Shown here: positions 1 through 4,982 of the stretch, piece after piece
Layout: every line of letters begins with the position of its first letter
Numbering within the stretch: the stretch's first letter is position 1
Assembly (NCBI GenBank): GCA_007121175.1
Contig: SKMG01000265.1
Span: 1 to 5,335, forward strand
Length of the DNA: 5,335 bases
Origin: Trueperaceae bacterium
GTDB lineage: Bacteria; Deinococcota; Deinococci; Deinococcales; Trueperaceae
Direction: 5' to 3'
Program-made: the position numbers and the translations under genes
The notes under the pieces: model-generated
Databases searched by the model: none
Seen by the model: only the letters and a program-made list of their open reading frames with translations
What the model was told of the DNA's origin: nothing

Positions 1-119
1 CCGCGGCTTTCGCGGCCTATGTCCGCATCCCGCTGGCCCTCCACATGTCCATCTCGGCCGTGGGCGGTCTCATCCTGGCGTACCTCGGCCTGCTCGTCGT
101 GCTCTCGGCGCAGTCCTGA
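1..119 (+). CDS. C-terminal end of an unidentified membrane protein (5' truncated)
   Basis: The open frame entering from the left edge (first full codon at base 3) runs 38 codons to a TGA at 117-119. The peptide is hydrophobic: AAFAAYVRIPLALHMSIS, then a clear membrane-spanning stretch (AVGGLILAYLGLLVVL) and a short SAQS tail. This is typical of the last helix of a transporter permease or another polytopic inner-membrane protein. Too little is present to name a family. A TRAP or other secondary-transporter permease is possible given the catabolic neighbourhood, but that is a guess. The next gene starts 132 bp downstream with its own strong ribosome binding site, so co-transcription is uncertain. 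Confidence 0.6.
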   Translation, partial: AAFAAYVRIPLALHMSISAVGGLILAYLGLLVVLSAQS

Positions 120-157
120 CGCCACCGCCGGCGAGGACCGGCCTCCGCCACGACCTT

Positions 158-173
158 GGCGGCCGGCGCCGCC
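158..173. repeat. GC-rich hairpin downstream of the membrane gene
   Basis: GGCGGC (158-163) and GCCGCC (168-173) form a perfect 6-bp stem with a CGGC tetraloop. A second small inverted repeat, GCCGG (127-131) with CCGGC (138-142), lies just upstream. Neither is followed by a T tract, so an intrinsic terminator is only weakly supported. They could protect or attenuate the upstream transcript, or be chance in GC-rich DNA. Confidence 0.3.
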
Positions 174-251
174 TCGATCGCCGGGTAACCTAACGATGGA
201 TGCACGCTGCGGCGGCGCAGCGAGCGTCTCCCGGGCTGAAGGAGGGTCTCC

Positions 252-671
252 ATGGCTGACGAGACGAACAGGCCTTTGATGACCGCGGACAACACGCCCG
301 ATCACGACGAGATCGTCCGAGTCGTCCAGTTGTACTACGACGGTTTCGGGAAGGGTGACGTCGACAGGTTCACGGAGGCCTTCCTTGAAGATGCCTGGAT
401 CTTCTACACCGATGCCGAGGGGGTCCTCCACAACGGTCGCCTCACCGAGCGATTCGAGGGCTGGGCCAGCGGCAGCGCCACATCGCAGGGCCGCGTGATC
501 GCTGTGACGCAAGCCGGGGATCTGGCCAGTGTCCTCCTCGAGCTCACCGATCTCGCGGATCCGTCGGACTCGTGGGTGGACGTACACGCTCTGCTGCGGA
601 TCGACGGCGTGTGGAAGATCACCAACAAGACCTCCACGCACAGCAGTCGGGCTGCGTGGGCCAAGGCGTAG
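252..671 (+). CDS. NTF2/SnoaL-like fold protein (putative lumazine-binding-type family)
   Basis: This 139-residue protein has the layout of small NTF2-like/SnoaL/DUF4440-type alpha+beta-barrel proteins. An N-terminal helix pair carries YYDGFGKGDVDRFTEAF (28-44), followed by the AWIFYTDAEGVLHNG strand (48-62), a GDLASVLLELTD strand (89-100), and the characteristic C-terminal LLRIDGVWKITNKTSTH strand pair (114-130). That last segment resembles the 'L.r.dG.WkI.nK' ending of the putative lumazine-binding family. Members are diverse: cyclases, isomerases, dehydratases and non-catalytic binders. No specific reaction can be assigned. The start is set by AAGGAGGG at 239-246, six bases before ATG; an in-frame ATG at 279 lacks such a site. 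Proteins of this family often accompany small-molecule catabolic genes. It is convergent with the RraA-like gene. Confidence 0.8.
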   Translation: MADETNRPLMTADNTPDHDEIVRVVQLYYDGFGKGDVDRFTEAFLEDAWIFYTDAEGVLHNGRLTERFEGWASGSATSQGRVIAVTQAGDLASVLLELTDLADPSDSWVDVHALLRIDGVWKITNKTSTHSSRAAWAKA

Positions 672-685
672 TCGTACCAGCGTCC

Positions 686-718
686 GGCCCGTCGGCCTCC
701 CCCTTCGTCCAACGGGCC
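686..718. terminator. Inverted repeat in the convergent gap, possible bidirectional terminator
   Basis: GGCCCGT (686-692) pairs perfectly with ACGGGCC (712-718) around a 19-nt loop. It lies 14 bases after the stop of the NTF2-like gene and 71 bases beyond the stop of the opposing RraA-like gene. A second small hairpin, GGACG (764-768) with CGTCC (772-776), lies nearer the RraA-like stop. Neither has a U-rich tail, so intrinsic termination is only suggested by position. Confidence 0.3.
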
Positions 719-789
719 AGCGCCAACGACGTCCACTAGACCCGCCGAGGTCCGGCTCGACCAGGACGGTGCGTCCGCTCGGGCGGCGC

Positions 790-1467
790 TCAGATCCGTC
801 CGAAGCGCTTTAGCAGCTCCTCGACGGTTGCGCCTTCCAGGATCGCTTTCCTGGCGGCCTCCTCCTTCTCGGCCTGCTCCTTGGCGCGCGGGTAGACCTC
901 GGCCCAGTCCTGTTGGGGCACGACCGTCACGCCGATCTCATCCGCCACCACCAGATCTCCTGGGTTGACGATCAGGCCACCGCAGACGACCGGGACGTTG
1001 ATCCGGATCGGCTCACGGCGCCCGGAGTAGGCGGTGTGCGCCGCACGAGGGCTGACGTAGCGCGAGGCGATCGGGAAATCGAGGACCTTCGCCTCGTCGG
1101 TATCGCGGACGGAGCCGTCGACGACCGCGCCCACGATGCCGGCAGCCCGGGCCAAACCGGACATGAGCCCGCCCCAGATCGACGTGTTCGACTCCCCGAA
1201 CGCGTCGATGACGACCACTTGGCCCGGCTCGGCGATCTCGAAGATGTCGAGACAGTCGACGATGTCGCCCGGCGTGAGCTTCACGGTGAGCGCGTGGCCG
1301 ATGAAGGGCTTGTTCACGCTGCGGAACGTGATGTCGGGGTGCATCACGTTCTCACGCGCCTGAGCGTCGGTCATCACGCACGAGACGCTCATCACACCCT
1401 TCATCGCGACCAACTTCCCCAACAGTTCGCGGTCGATGCTGGCGTTCGGTTCGATCATCTTGGTCAT
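790..1467 (-). CDS. RraA-family aldolase-like protein (HMG/CHA aldolase superfamily)
   Basis: The 225-residue protein matches the RraA / 4-hydroxy-4-methyl-2-oxoglutarate aldolase family along its whole length: a GHALTVKLTPGD strand (57-68), WGGLMSGLARAAG (98-110), the hallmark VVDGSVRD (115-122) with Arg121-Asp122, and GDLVVADEIGVTVVP (170-184). A C-terminal helical tail, KEEAARKAILEG (201-212), is typical of the longer aldolase-like members; the RNase E inhibitor RraA is about 160 residues. Characterised members are divalent-metal enzymes that cleave 4-hydroxy-2-oxoacids to pyruvate or decarboxylate oxaloacetate. Here the position 21 residues before Arg121 is Gly100, not the Asp of the D-X20-R-D pattern I recall for true HMG aldolases, so the substrate is open. 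The start at 1467 is set by AAGGAG six bases upstream; an in-frame ATG at 1491 would bury that site. It is divergent from the IclR gene. Confidence 0.88.
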   Translation of the reverse strand: MTKMIEPNASIDRELLGKLVAMKGVMSVSCVMTDAQARENVMHPDITFRSVNKPFIGHALTVKLTPGDIVDCLDIFEIAEPGQVVVIDAFGESNTSIWGGLMSGLARAAGIVGAVVDGSVRDTDEAKVLDFPIASRYVSPRAAHTAYSGRREPIRINVPVVCGGLIVNPGDLVVADEIGVTVVPQQDWAEVYPRAKEQAEKEEAARKAILEGATVEELLKRFGRI

Positions 1468-1473
1468 GCTGGA

Positions 1474-1479
1474 CTCCTT
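1474..1479 (-). promoter_or_regulatory. Ribosome binding site deciding the RraA-like start
   Basis: Read on the minus strand, AAGGAG lies six bases before the ATG at 1467-1465. This makes that ATG the start rather than the in-frame ATG eight codons upstream, where the site would fall inside the coding sequence. Confidence 0.7.
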
Positions 1480-1500
1480 CCGACCCGGCAATCGCTCACC

Positions 1501-1553
1501 GGCGTTCGTTGACAGGTCCTCGTGCCCATGCTAGATTTTACCTGACGAAAGCC
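1501..1553. repeat. Interrupted inverted repeat spanning the divergent promoters, candidate operator
   Basis: GGCGTTCGT (1501-1509) is the inverse of ACGAAAGCC (1545-1553) at 8 of 9 positions. CAGGT (1513-1517) is the exact inverse of ACCTG (1540-1544). The left arm carries three extra bases (TGA, 1510-1512), and the centre (1518-1539) is 22 bases long. The plus-strand -35 box lies in the left arm and both -10 boxes lie at the centre to right arm. A regulator bound here would block transcription both ways. The adjacent IclR protein is the obvious candidate (inference), since IclR members commonly bind their own divergent promoter region. Confidence 0.45.
1509..1537 (+). promoter_or_regulatory. 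Sigma-70-type promoter for the IclR operon
   Basis: A perfect -35 box TTGACA (1509-1514) is followed after 17 bp by TAGATT (1532-1537). That -10 is preceded by TGC (1529-1531), giving an extended -10. In such GC-rich DNA this is a conspicuous match. Transcription would begin near 1544, giving a leader of about 200 nt before the IclR ATG at 1741. The leader contains a short upstream ORF. Confidence 0.65.
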
Positions 1554-1561
1554 GGTCTCAA
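1535..1561 (-). promoter_or_regulatory. Candidate divergent promoter for the RraA-like gene
   Basis: On the minus strand, TTGAGA (plus-strand 1556-1561) and TAAAAT (plus-strand 1535-1540) match -35 and -10 boxes at five of six positions each. The spacing is 15 bp, which is short. The -10 overlaps the plus-strand -10 by three bases, so polymerase could not occupy both promoters at once. The predicted leader to the ATG at 1467 is about 60 nt. Confidence 0.4.
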
Positions 1562-1584
1562 TACGTGAAAGTCCTTACGTGGAA
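1562..1584 (+). repeat. Short direct repeat TACGTG(A/G)AA, period 14
   Basis: TACGTGAAA (1562-1570) recurs as TACGTGGAA (1576-1584), differing at one base, with a 14-bp period. The pair sits just downstream of the predicted start of IclR transcription. The ACGT cores are also inverted relative to each other, as ACGT is self-complementary. Such tandem half-sites could bind a regulator, but with only two copies chance is not excluded. Confidence 0.35.
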
Positions 1585-1624
1585 CCGTCGCCGACGGATC
1601 GGCACGGCGAACCCGAGGAAGCAC

Positions 1625-1744
1625 ATGACCCTGAGGGCAGCGTATCACCGCCTGTGGATGGGGGCCCGAACGGTGCTCGAAGCCTCACACGCGAGAGCTC
1701 CGGTCGCCGGCGCCCTGCCGAGCGGCCTCGGAGTCGCCCCATGA
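1625..1744 (+). CDS. 39-codon upstream ORF overlapping the IclR start (ATGA)
   Basis: An ATG at 1625, preceded by GAGGA at 1615-1619 (five-base spacing), opens a 39-codon frame. It begins MTLRAAYHRLWMGARTVLEA, ends in GLGVAP, and stops at TGA 1742-1744. This TGA overlaps the IclR ATG (1741-1743) as ATGA, the usual arrangement for translational coupling. It lies in a different frame from IclR and inside the predicted leader. No homologous family is recognised. The peptide is small, basic to neutral and has no obvious signal peptide or repeated regulatory codon. It may be a leader peptide that sets IclR translation, or a chance frame in GC-rich DNA. Confidence 0.35.
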   Translation: MTLRAAYHRLWMGARTVLEASHARAPVAGALPSGLGVAP

Positions 1745-2568
1745 AATCGTCGCCCAACAGATCGGGGCGCTACAACATTCGCGTCCTGGACCGGGCCTTC
1801 CGCATGCTCGATCTGCTGGCCGACGGCACCGAGCGGAGCCTCACCGAGATCAGCGAAGCGATCGACCTCAACACCAGCACAACGTTCCGCCTGGTGGCGT
1901 CGCTGGAGTACCACCGCTACCTGTCGCGGGACGAGGAGAGCGGCAAGTACATGCTCGGCATCGCGTGTCTCGAGTTGGCGAAGTCGTTCCAGGCGGGCAA
2001 CGCCCTCTCCCGCTTGGCCGCCCCCGACCTCGAGGCACTGCGCGACGATGTACGTGAGACCGTGCACCTGGCGGTGCTCGACGGTCCGGACGTGGTGTAC
2101 CTGCAGAAGCTGCCGGGCCTCCATGCGATCGGCTTCTTGGAGTCGCGCGTCGGAGGGCGTCTCCCGGCGTACTGCACGGGGCTCGGCAAGGTGCTCCTCG
2201 CCTATGCCGACCCGGCGTACGTGCGCGATCTGATCGAGGGATCGCACGGCACCCTCGAGCGCTTCACGCCGACCACCATCACCGACGTCGATGAGCTCAT
2301 CGACCACCTGGCGACCATCCGCGAGCGGGGATATGCGCTCGATTGGGGCGAACACGAGCCGGACGTCCGCTGCGTCGCGGTGCCGGTCTTCGGCAAGAAC
2401 GGCGGCATCCCCGCTGCGATCAGCGTCGCTGGCCCCGCCAACCGCATGGAGCCACTCCAGGAGAACTGGACCGTGATCGAGGCGACCCGGGCCACCGCCA
2501 GGAGGATCTCCTTCAAGTTGGGGTACACGCCGAGCGACGCCCAACAGACCGCCAGCCGGAGCACCTGA
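1741..2568 (+). CDS. IclR-family transcriptional regulator
   Basis: The 275-residue protein has the two-domain IclR plan. An N-terminal winged helix-turn-helix covers about 11-72 (VLDRAFRMLDLLAD, then SLTEISEAIDLNTSTTFRLV with the recognition helix near 44-56, then the wing EESGKYMLG). The C-terminal effector-binding domain covers about 75-260, with LAVLDGPDVVYLQKLPG (110-126), the signature GRLPAYCTGLGKVLLAY (139-155), and RGYALDWGEHEPDVRCVAVPVF (196-217). Family members sense small metabolites and usually control adjacent catabolic genes, often including their own. The frame is open back to a GTG at 1579, which would add 54 Pro/Arg/Ser-rich residues. I prefer ATG 1741: it gives a family-typical length, has GGAG at 1730-1733 and meets the upstream ORF at ATGA. 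It is probably co-transcribed with the hydrolase 12 bp downstream and is divergent from the RraA-like gene. Confidence 0.92.
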   Translation: MKSSPNRSGRYNIRVLDRAFRMLDLLADGTERSLTEISEAIDLNTSTTFRLVASLEYHRYLSRDEESGKYMLGIACLELAKSFQAGNALSRLAAPDLEALRDDVRETVHLAVLDGPDVVYLQKLPGLHAIGFLESRVGGRLPAYCTGLGKVLLAYADPAYVRDLIEGSHGTLERFTPTTITDVDELIDHLATIRERGYALDWGEHEPDVRCVAVPVFGKNGGIPAAISVAGPANRMEPLQENWTVIEATRATARRISFKLGYTPSDAQQTASRST

Positions 2569-2573
2569 GGAGG
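2567..2573 (+). promoter_or_regulatory. Ribosome binding site deciding the M24 start, within a small hairpin
   Basis: GAGGAGG begins inside the IclR stop codon region. It is seven bases from GTG 2581 but only one base from the in-frame GTG 2575, so 2581 is the likely start. The flanks CACCT (2562-2566) and AGGTG (2571-2575) can pair across a GAGG loop, partly masking the site. Ribosomes finishing IclR would melt this stem, which would couple the two genes. Confidence 0.55.
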
Positions 2574-2580
2574 TGTGCCT

Positions 2581-3759
2581 GTGACCGACCCCTTCGCACG
2601 GATCCGCCGACTCCAGGAAAGCATGGATCAGCACGGTCTGGACGCTGTGATCTGCCGGCTGCCCGAGAACGTCGTCTTCCTCAGCGAGCACTGGCCGATC
2701 CACGGAGTCTCGATCGCGGTGCTCGAGCGGGAGGGCCGCGCGCACCTGTTGGTCCCCGAGATCGAGAGCGCCTACGCGAACCCCGACTGGGCCGAGGTCG
2801 AGGTGTTCGGGTGGTTGCTCCTGAAGGACCGCGACCTGTACGAAGAAGTGCGCGAGCGCCTCGCACGGATTCGGGACGGGCGAGGCCTGGCGTCTGCCCG
2901 CATCGGCGTCGAGCGTGCCTTCGAGGTGGTGGCCCCCAGCTATCGAGCGGCAGAGCCGATCGTGCCGGCCGAGCCCTGGAACGCCGCGCTGGCCGAGGTC
3001 TTCCCCGCCGCCACGCTGCTCGACTGCGGGGCCGCCATCGCTGATGCCCGCAAGCTCAAGACCGCCTATGAGCTCGACAAGCTGCGCAACGCCAACCGCA
3101 TCGCCGAGCTCGGCATGCAGCGGTTCCTGTCCGAGGTGGAGCCGGGGATGACCGAGACCCAAGTCGGCGCCATGATCGAGTACGCGATCCGCGCCGAAGG
3201 ACCCGGCCGCGACGGTGCGCGCCTGGTACGCGCGGCGGCCGAGGTGGCCGCTGGACCCGACAACTCCGCCGGAGCGGTCCTGCTCGTTCCCTCGACCTCG
3301 TACCGCATCCGGGAGGGGGACCTAGTCATGGTGGAGCTCGGCGTGGTCGTCGATGGCTACTGGGCCGATCTCACCTACATGGCGGTGGCCGGACGGGAGC
3401 CGAGCGCCGAGCAGCGAGAACTCCATAACACCGTGCTCCGCGCCCAGCGAGCAGCCGCGGAGCAGATGCGGCCGGGCCAGCCCTGGTCGGCGCCCGACGA
3501 GGCGGCGCGTCGCGTCATCGATGAGGCCGGCCTGCTCGACCGCTTCCCCCACATCACCGGGCATGGGATCGGCTTCCGCTATCACGAGTTCGAGCCGCTG
3601 CTCGCTCCCGGCGCCGACCAACCGCTCGAGGAAGGCATGGTCAGCAGCGTCGAGCCGGGCGTCTACCGCCGCGGCTTCGGCGGCATCCGCATCGAGGACA
3701 TCGTGGCCGTGGGCGCCGACGGTCCGGTGTTCCTGTCGACGCCGCGGGAGCCCTGGTGA
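2581..3759 (+). CDS. M24-family (creatinase/Xaa-Pro peptidase-like) hydrolase
   Basis: The 392-residue protein has the creatinase-type N-terminal domain (about 1-160) followed by a pita-bread M24 catalytic domain (about 165-392). In family order the metal-site positions are Glu252 (VELG, where Asp is canonical), Asp263 (ADLTY), His328 (GHGIG), Glu358 (VEPGVY) and Glu372 (RIEDIV). The spacing of the first two, 11 residues, matches aminopeptidase P-type enzymes. The usual Arg of the 'D-x-T-R' motif is Tyr266. Canonical members cleave Xaa-Pro bonds using two metal ions. Relatives of this size in catabolic clusters act on small molecules, such as creatinase, ectoine hydrolase DoeA and the DMSP lyase DddP. 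Given the neighbours, a small-molecule C-N hydrolase is as plausible as a peptidase. No signal peptide, so cytoplasmic. The kinase gene begins within its stop codon. Confidence 0.88.
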   Translation: MTDPFARIRRLQESMDQHGLDAVICRLPENVVFLSEHWPIHGVSIAVLEREGRAHLLVPEIESAYANPDWAEVEVFGWLLLKDRDLYEEVRERLARIRDGRGLASARIGVERAFEVVAPSYRAAEPIVPAEPWNAALAEVFPAATLLDCGAAIADARKLKTAYELDKLRNANRIAELGMQRFLSEVEPGMTETQVGAMIEYAIRAEGPGRDGARLVRAAAEVAAGPDNSAGAVLLVPSTSYRIREGDLVMVELGVVVDGYWADLTYMAVAGREPSAEQRELHNTVLRAQRAAAEQMRPGQPWSAPDEAARRVIDEAGLLDRFPHITGHGIGFRYHEFEPLLAPGADQPLEEGMVSSVEPGVYRRGFGGIRIEDIVAVGADGPVFLSTPREPW

Positions 3760-4874
3760 TGATGGGCGCGAACCATACGACGCCACAGATCGTCGCGCTG
3801 GGCGAAGTCATGATCCGCGACACGCCGCGCGACCTGCAGCGACTCGAACGCACGCGCGAGGTGTTCGTGTCGCCGGCGGGGAGCGAGTACACCCTGGTGC
3901 TCCTCGCCCGACGCCTGGGCGTGCCGAGCGCCTACGTCACCCGCCTGCCGGACAACCCGTACGGCTGGATGGTCCGCGACATCGCCCGCTCCCACGACGT
4001 CGACACCTCGGGCATCGTCTGGGCGCCCGCCTGGGAGCCGATCGGGCGCTACCTCTACGAGCTCGGCCGCGAACCTCGCCCGAGCTACGGCTGGTACCAG
4101 CGCGCCGGCTCGGCCGCTGCGCGGCTCGGGCCGGGCGCGGTCGCCTGGGACGAGTTGCTCTCAGACGCCCGAGTCCTGCACACCACCGGGATCACCTTCG
4201 GCCTCGCGTCGCACGCCGGACTGGCCGACAATCCACTCCTGGGCGCGTTCGAGGAGGCGGTATCGGCACGCCCCGAGGGGTGTGCGGTCGGGCTCGACTT
4301 CAACTACCGCTCGACGCTGTGGAGTGAGGAGGAGTGTCGCGCCGTCCTCGAGGGCGTGCTCGTGGAGCATACGGATATCCTGATGGCGTCGCCATACGAC
4401 ATGGCGCAGCACTTCGGCATCGGCTTCGGCAGCAAGTCGCCCGAGGAGGTGCTCGAACAGGGGCTGCCCGCGCCGGCGGACGACGAGCTACGCGACTTCT
4501 GCGCACGCGTCCTCGAGCGTTTCGACCTGGACACCGTCGCGGTCACGCTCCGGCACCCCCGGTCGTTCGACGAGCACCTGTGGGAGTCCTGCGCCATGCA
4601 TGCGGACGGTACCTTCGCCCGCTCGAAGATGCCTCGGCCGATCCACCTACTGGACCGGCTGGGAGGTGGCGATGCGTGGACCGCTGGCTTCTACGCGAGC
4701 CTCCTGCAGGGCGACGGCGGCGCGAACGCGCTCGAGAGCGCCATCGCCTTCGCCGACGCCTCGTCGCGTCTCGCCCAGACGCTGATGTTCGATCTGGCCG
4801 TGCTCCGGGCGGAGGACGTCTGGGCGCTTCTCGACGCCGACGAGGCCGGCCACGCACCGGGCACCATCCGTTGA
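3759..4874 (+). CDS. PfkB-family sugar kinase, 2-keto-3-deoxygluconate kinase-like
   Basis: The 371-residue protein follows the ribokinase/PfkB plan, closest to 2-dehydro-3-deoxygluconokinases. It has VALGEVMIRDTP (12-23), the first signature region VSPAGSEYTLV (37-47), YVTRLPDNPYGWMVRDIAR (59-77), GLDFNYRSTLW (178-188), DTVAVTLRH (258-266) and the catalytic LGGGDAWTAGF (301-311) with Asp305 as the base. Such enzymes transfer ATP phosphate to a sugar or keto-sugar-acid hydroxyl in the cytoplasm. Signature 1 normally has Asn five residues after the Gly-Ala/Gly pair; here it is Thr45. The usual nucleotide-site 'K-x-T-x-x-G-D' is replaced by AQTLMFDLA (339-347). The substrate is thus uncertain. 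ATG 3759 overlaps the hydrolase stop as TGATG, with GGGAG at 3746-3750 eight bases away; GTG 3756 and ATG 3762 are alternatives. It is the last gene of the IclR run. Confidence 0.88.
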   Translation: MMGANHTTPQIVALGEVMIRDTPRDLQRLERTREVFVSPAGSEYTLVLLARRLGVPSAYVTRLPDNPYGWMVRDIARSHDVDTSGIVWAPAWEPIGRYLYELGREPRPSYGWYQRAGSAAARLGPGAVAWDELLSDARVLHTTGITFGLASHAGLADNPLLGAFEEAVSARPEGCAVGLDFNYRSTLWSEEECRAVLEGVLVEHTDILMASPYDMAQHFGIGFGSKSPEEVLEQGLPAPADDELRDFCARVLERFDLDTVAVTLRHPRSFDEHLWESCAMHADGTFARSKMPRPIHLLDRLGGGDAWTAGFYASLLQGDGGANALESAIAFADASSRLAQTLMFDLAVLRAEDVWALLDADEAGHAPGTIR

Positions 4875-4949
4875 TCCGCGAAAGGAGGCCCCGAAGGCAG
4901 ATTCCCCTCCCCTCCACCGCTCGATCGACTCGTGTAGGTTGACGCAGTC

Positions 4950-4964
4950 ACCTGCGCTCCAGGT
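4950..4964. repeat. Perfect ACCTG-N5-CAGGT inverted repeat upstream of the binding-protein gene
   Basis: ACCTG (4950-4954) and CAGGT (4960-4964) flank the five-base spacer CGCTC, ending 18 bases before the ATG at 4983. The same five-base arms occur, in opposite order and wider spacing, in the divergent IclR/RraA-like promoter region (1513-1517 and 1540-1544). A shared operator element is possible. Five-base arms are short, so coincidence is a real alternative. Confidence 0.3.
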
Positions 4965-4982
4965 CTCCGAAGGGATGAATCG

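Noticed and set aside
186..197. TAACCT/TAACGAT as a -10 element for the NTF2-like gene
   Set aside because: No -35-like sequence is found at suitable spacing and the match is only partial.
200..259. 19-codon frame overlapping the start of the NTF2-like gene
   Set aside because: It lacks a ribosome binding site and the downstream gene has a strong site of its own.
913..1512. 199-codon plus-strand frame opposite the RraA-like gene
   Set aside because: Its composition is dominated by Asp, Arg, His and Val with no domain pattern, and the minus-strand frame is a clear RraA-family protein.
1645..3162. 505-codon open frame on the minus strand opposite the IclR and M24 genes
   Set aside because: It is the complement of two well-supported plus-strand genes. 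Its translation shows no recognisable domain and is the usual GC-rich antisense artefact.
3353..4327. 324-codon plus-strand frame overlapping the M24 and kinase genes
   Set aside because: It is an out-of-frame shadow rich in Arg, Pro, Ser and Ala that crosses two real genes.
4881..4888. AAAGGAGG, a strong ribosome-binding-like sequence seven bases after the kinase stop
   Set aside because: No ATG, GTG or TTG lies at a usable distance downstream, so no gene can be assigned to it. It may be a relic or chance.
4935..4944. TAGGTT and overlapping TTGACG as promoter boxes for the binding-protein gene
   Set aside because: TAGGTT has no matching -35 box upstream, and TTGACG has no acceptable -10 box 16-18 bp downstream, so neither makes a supported promoter.
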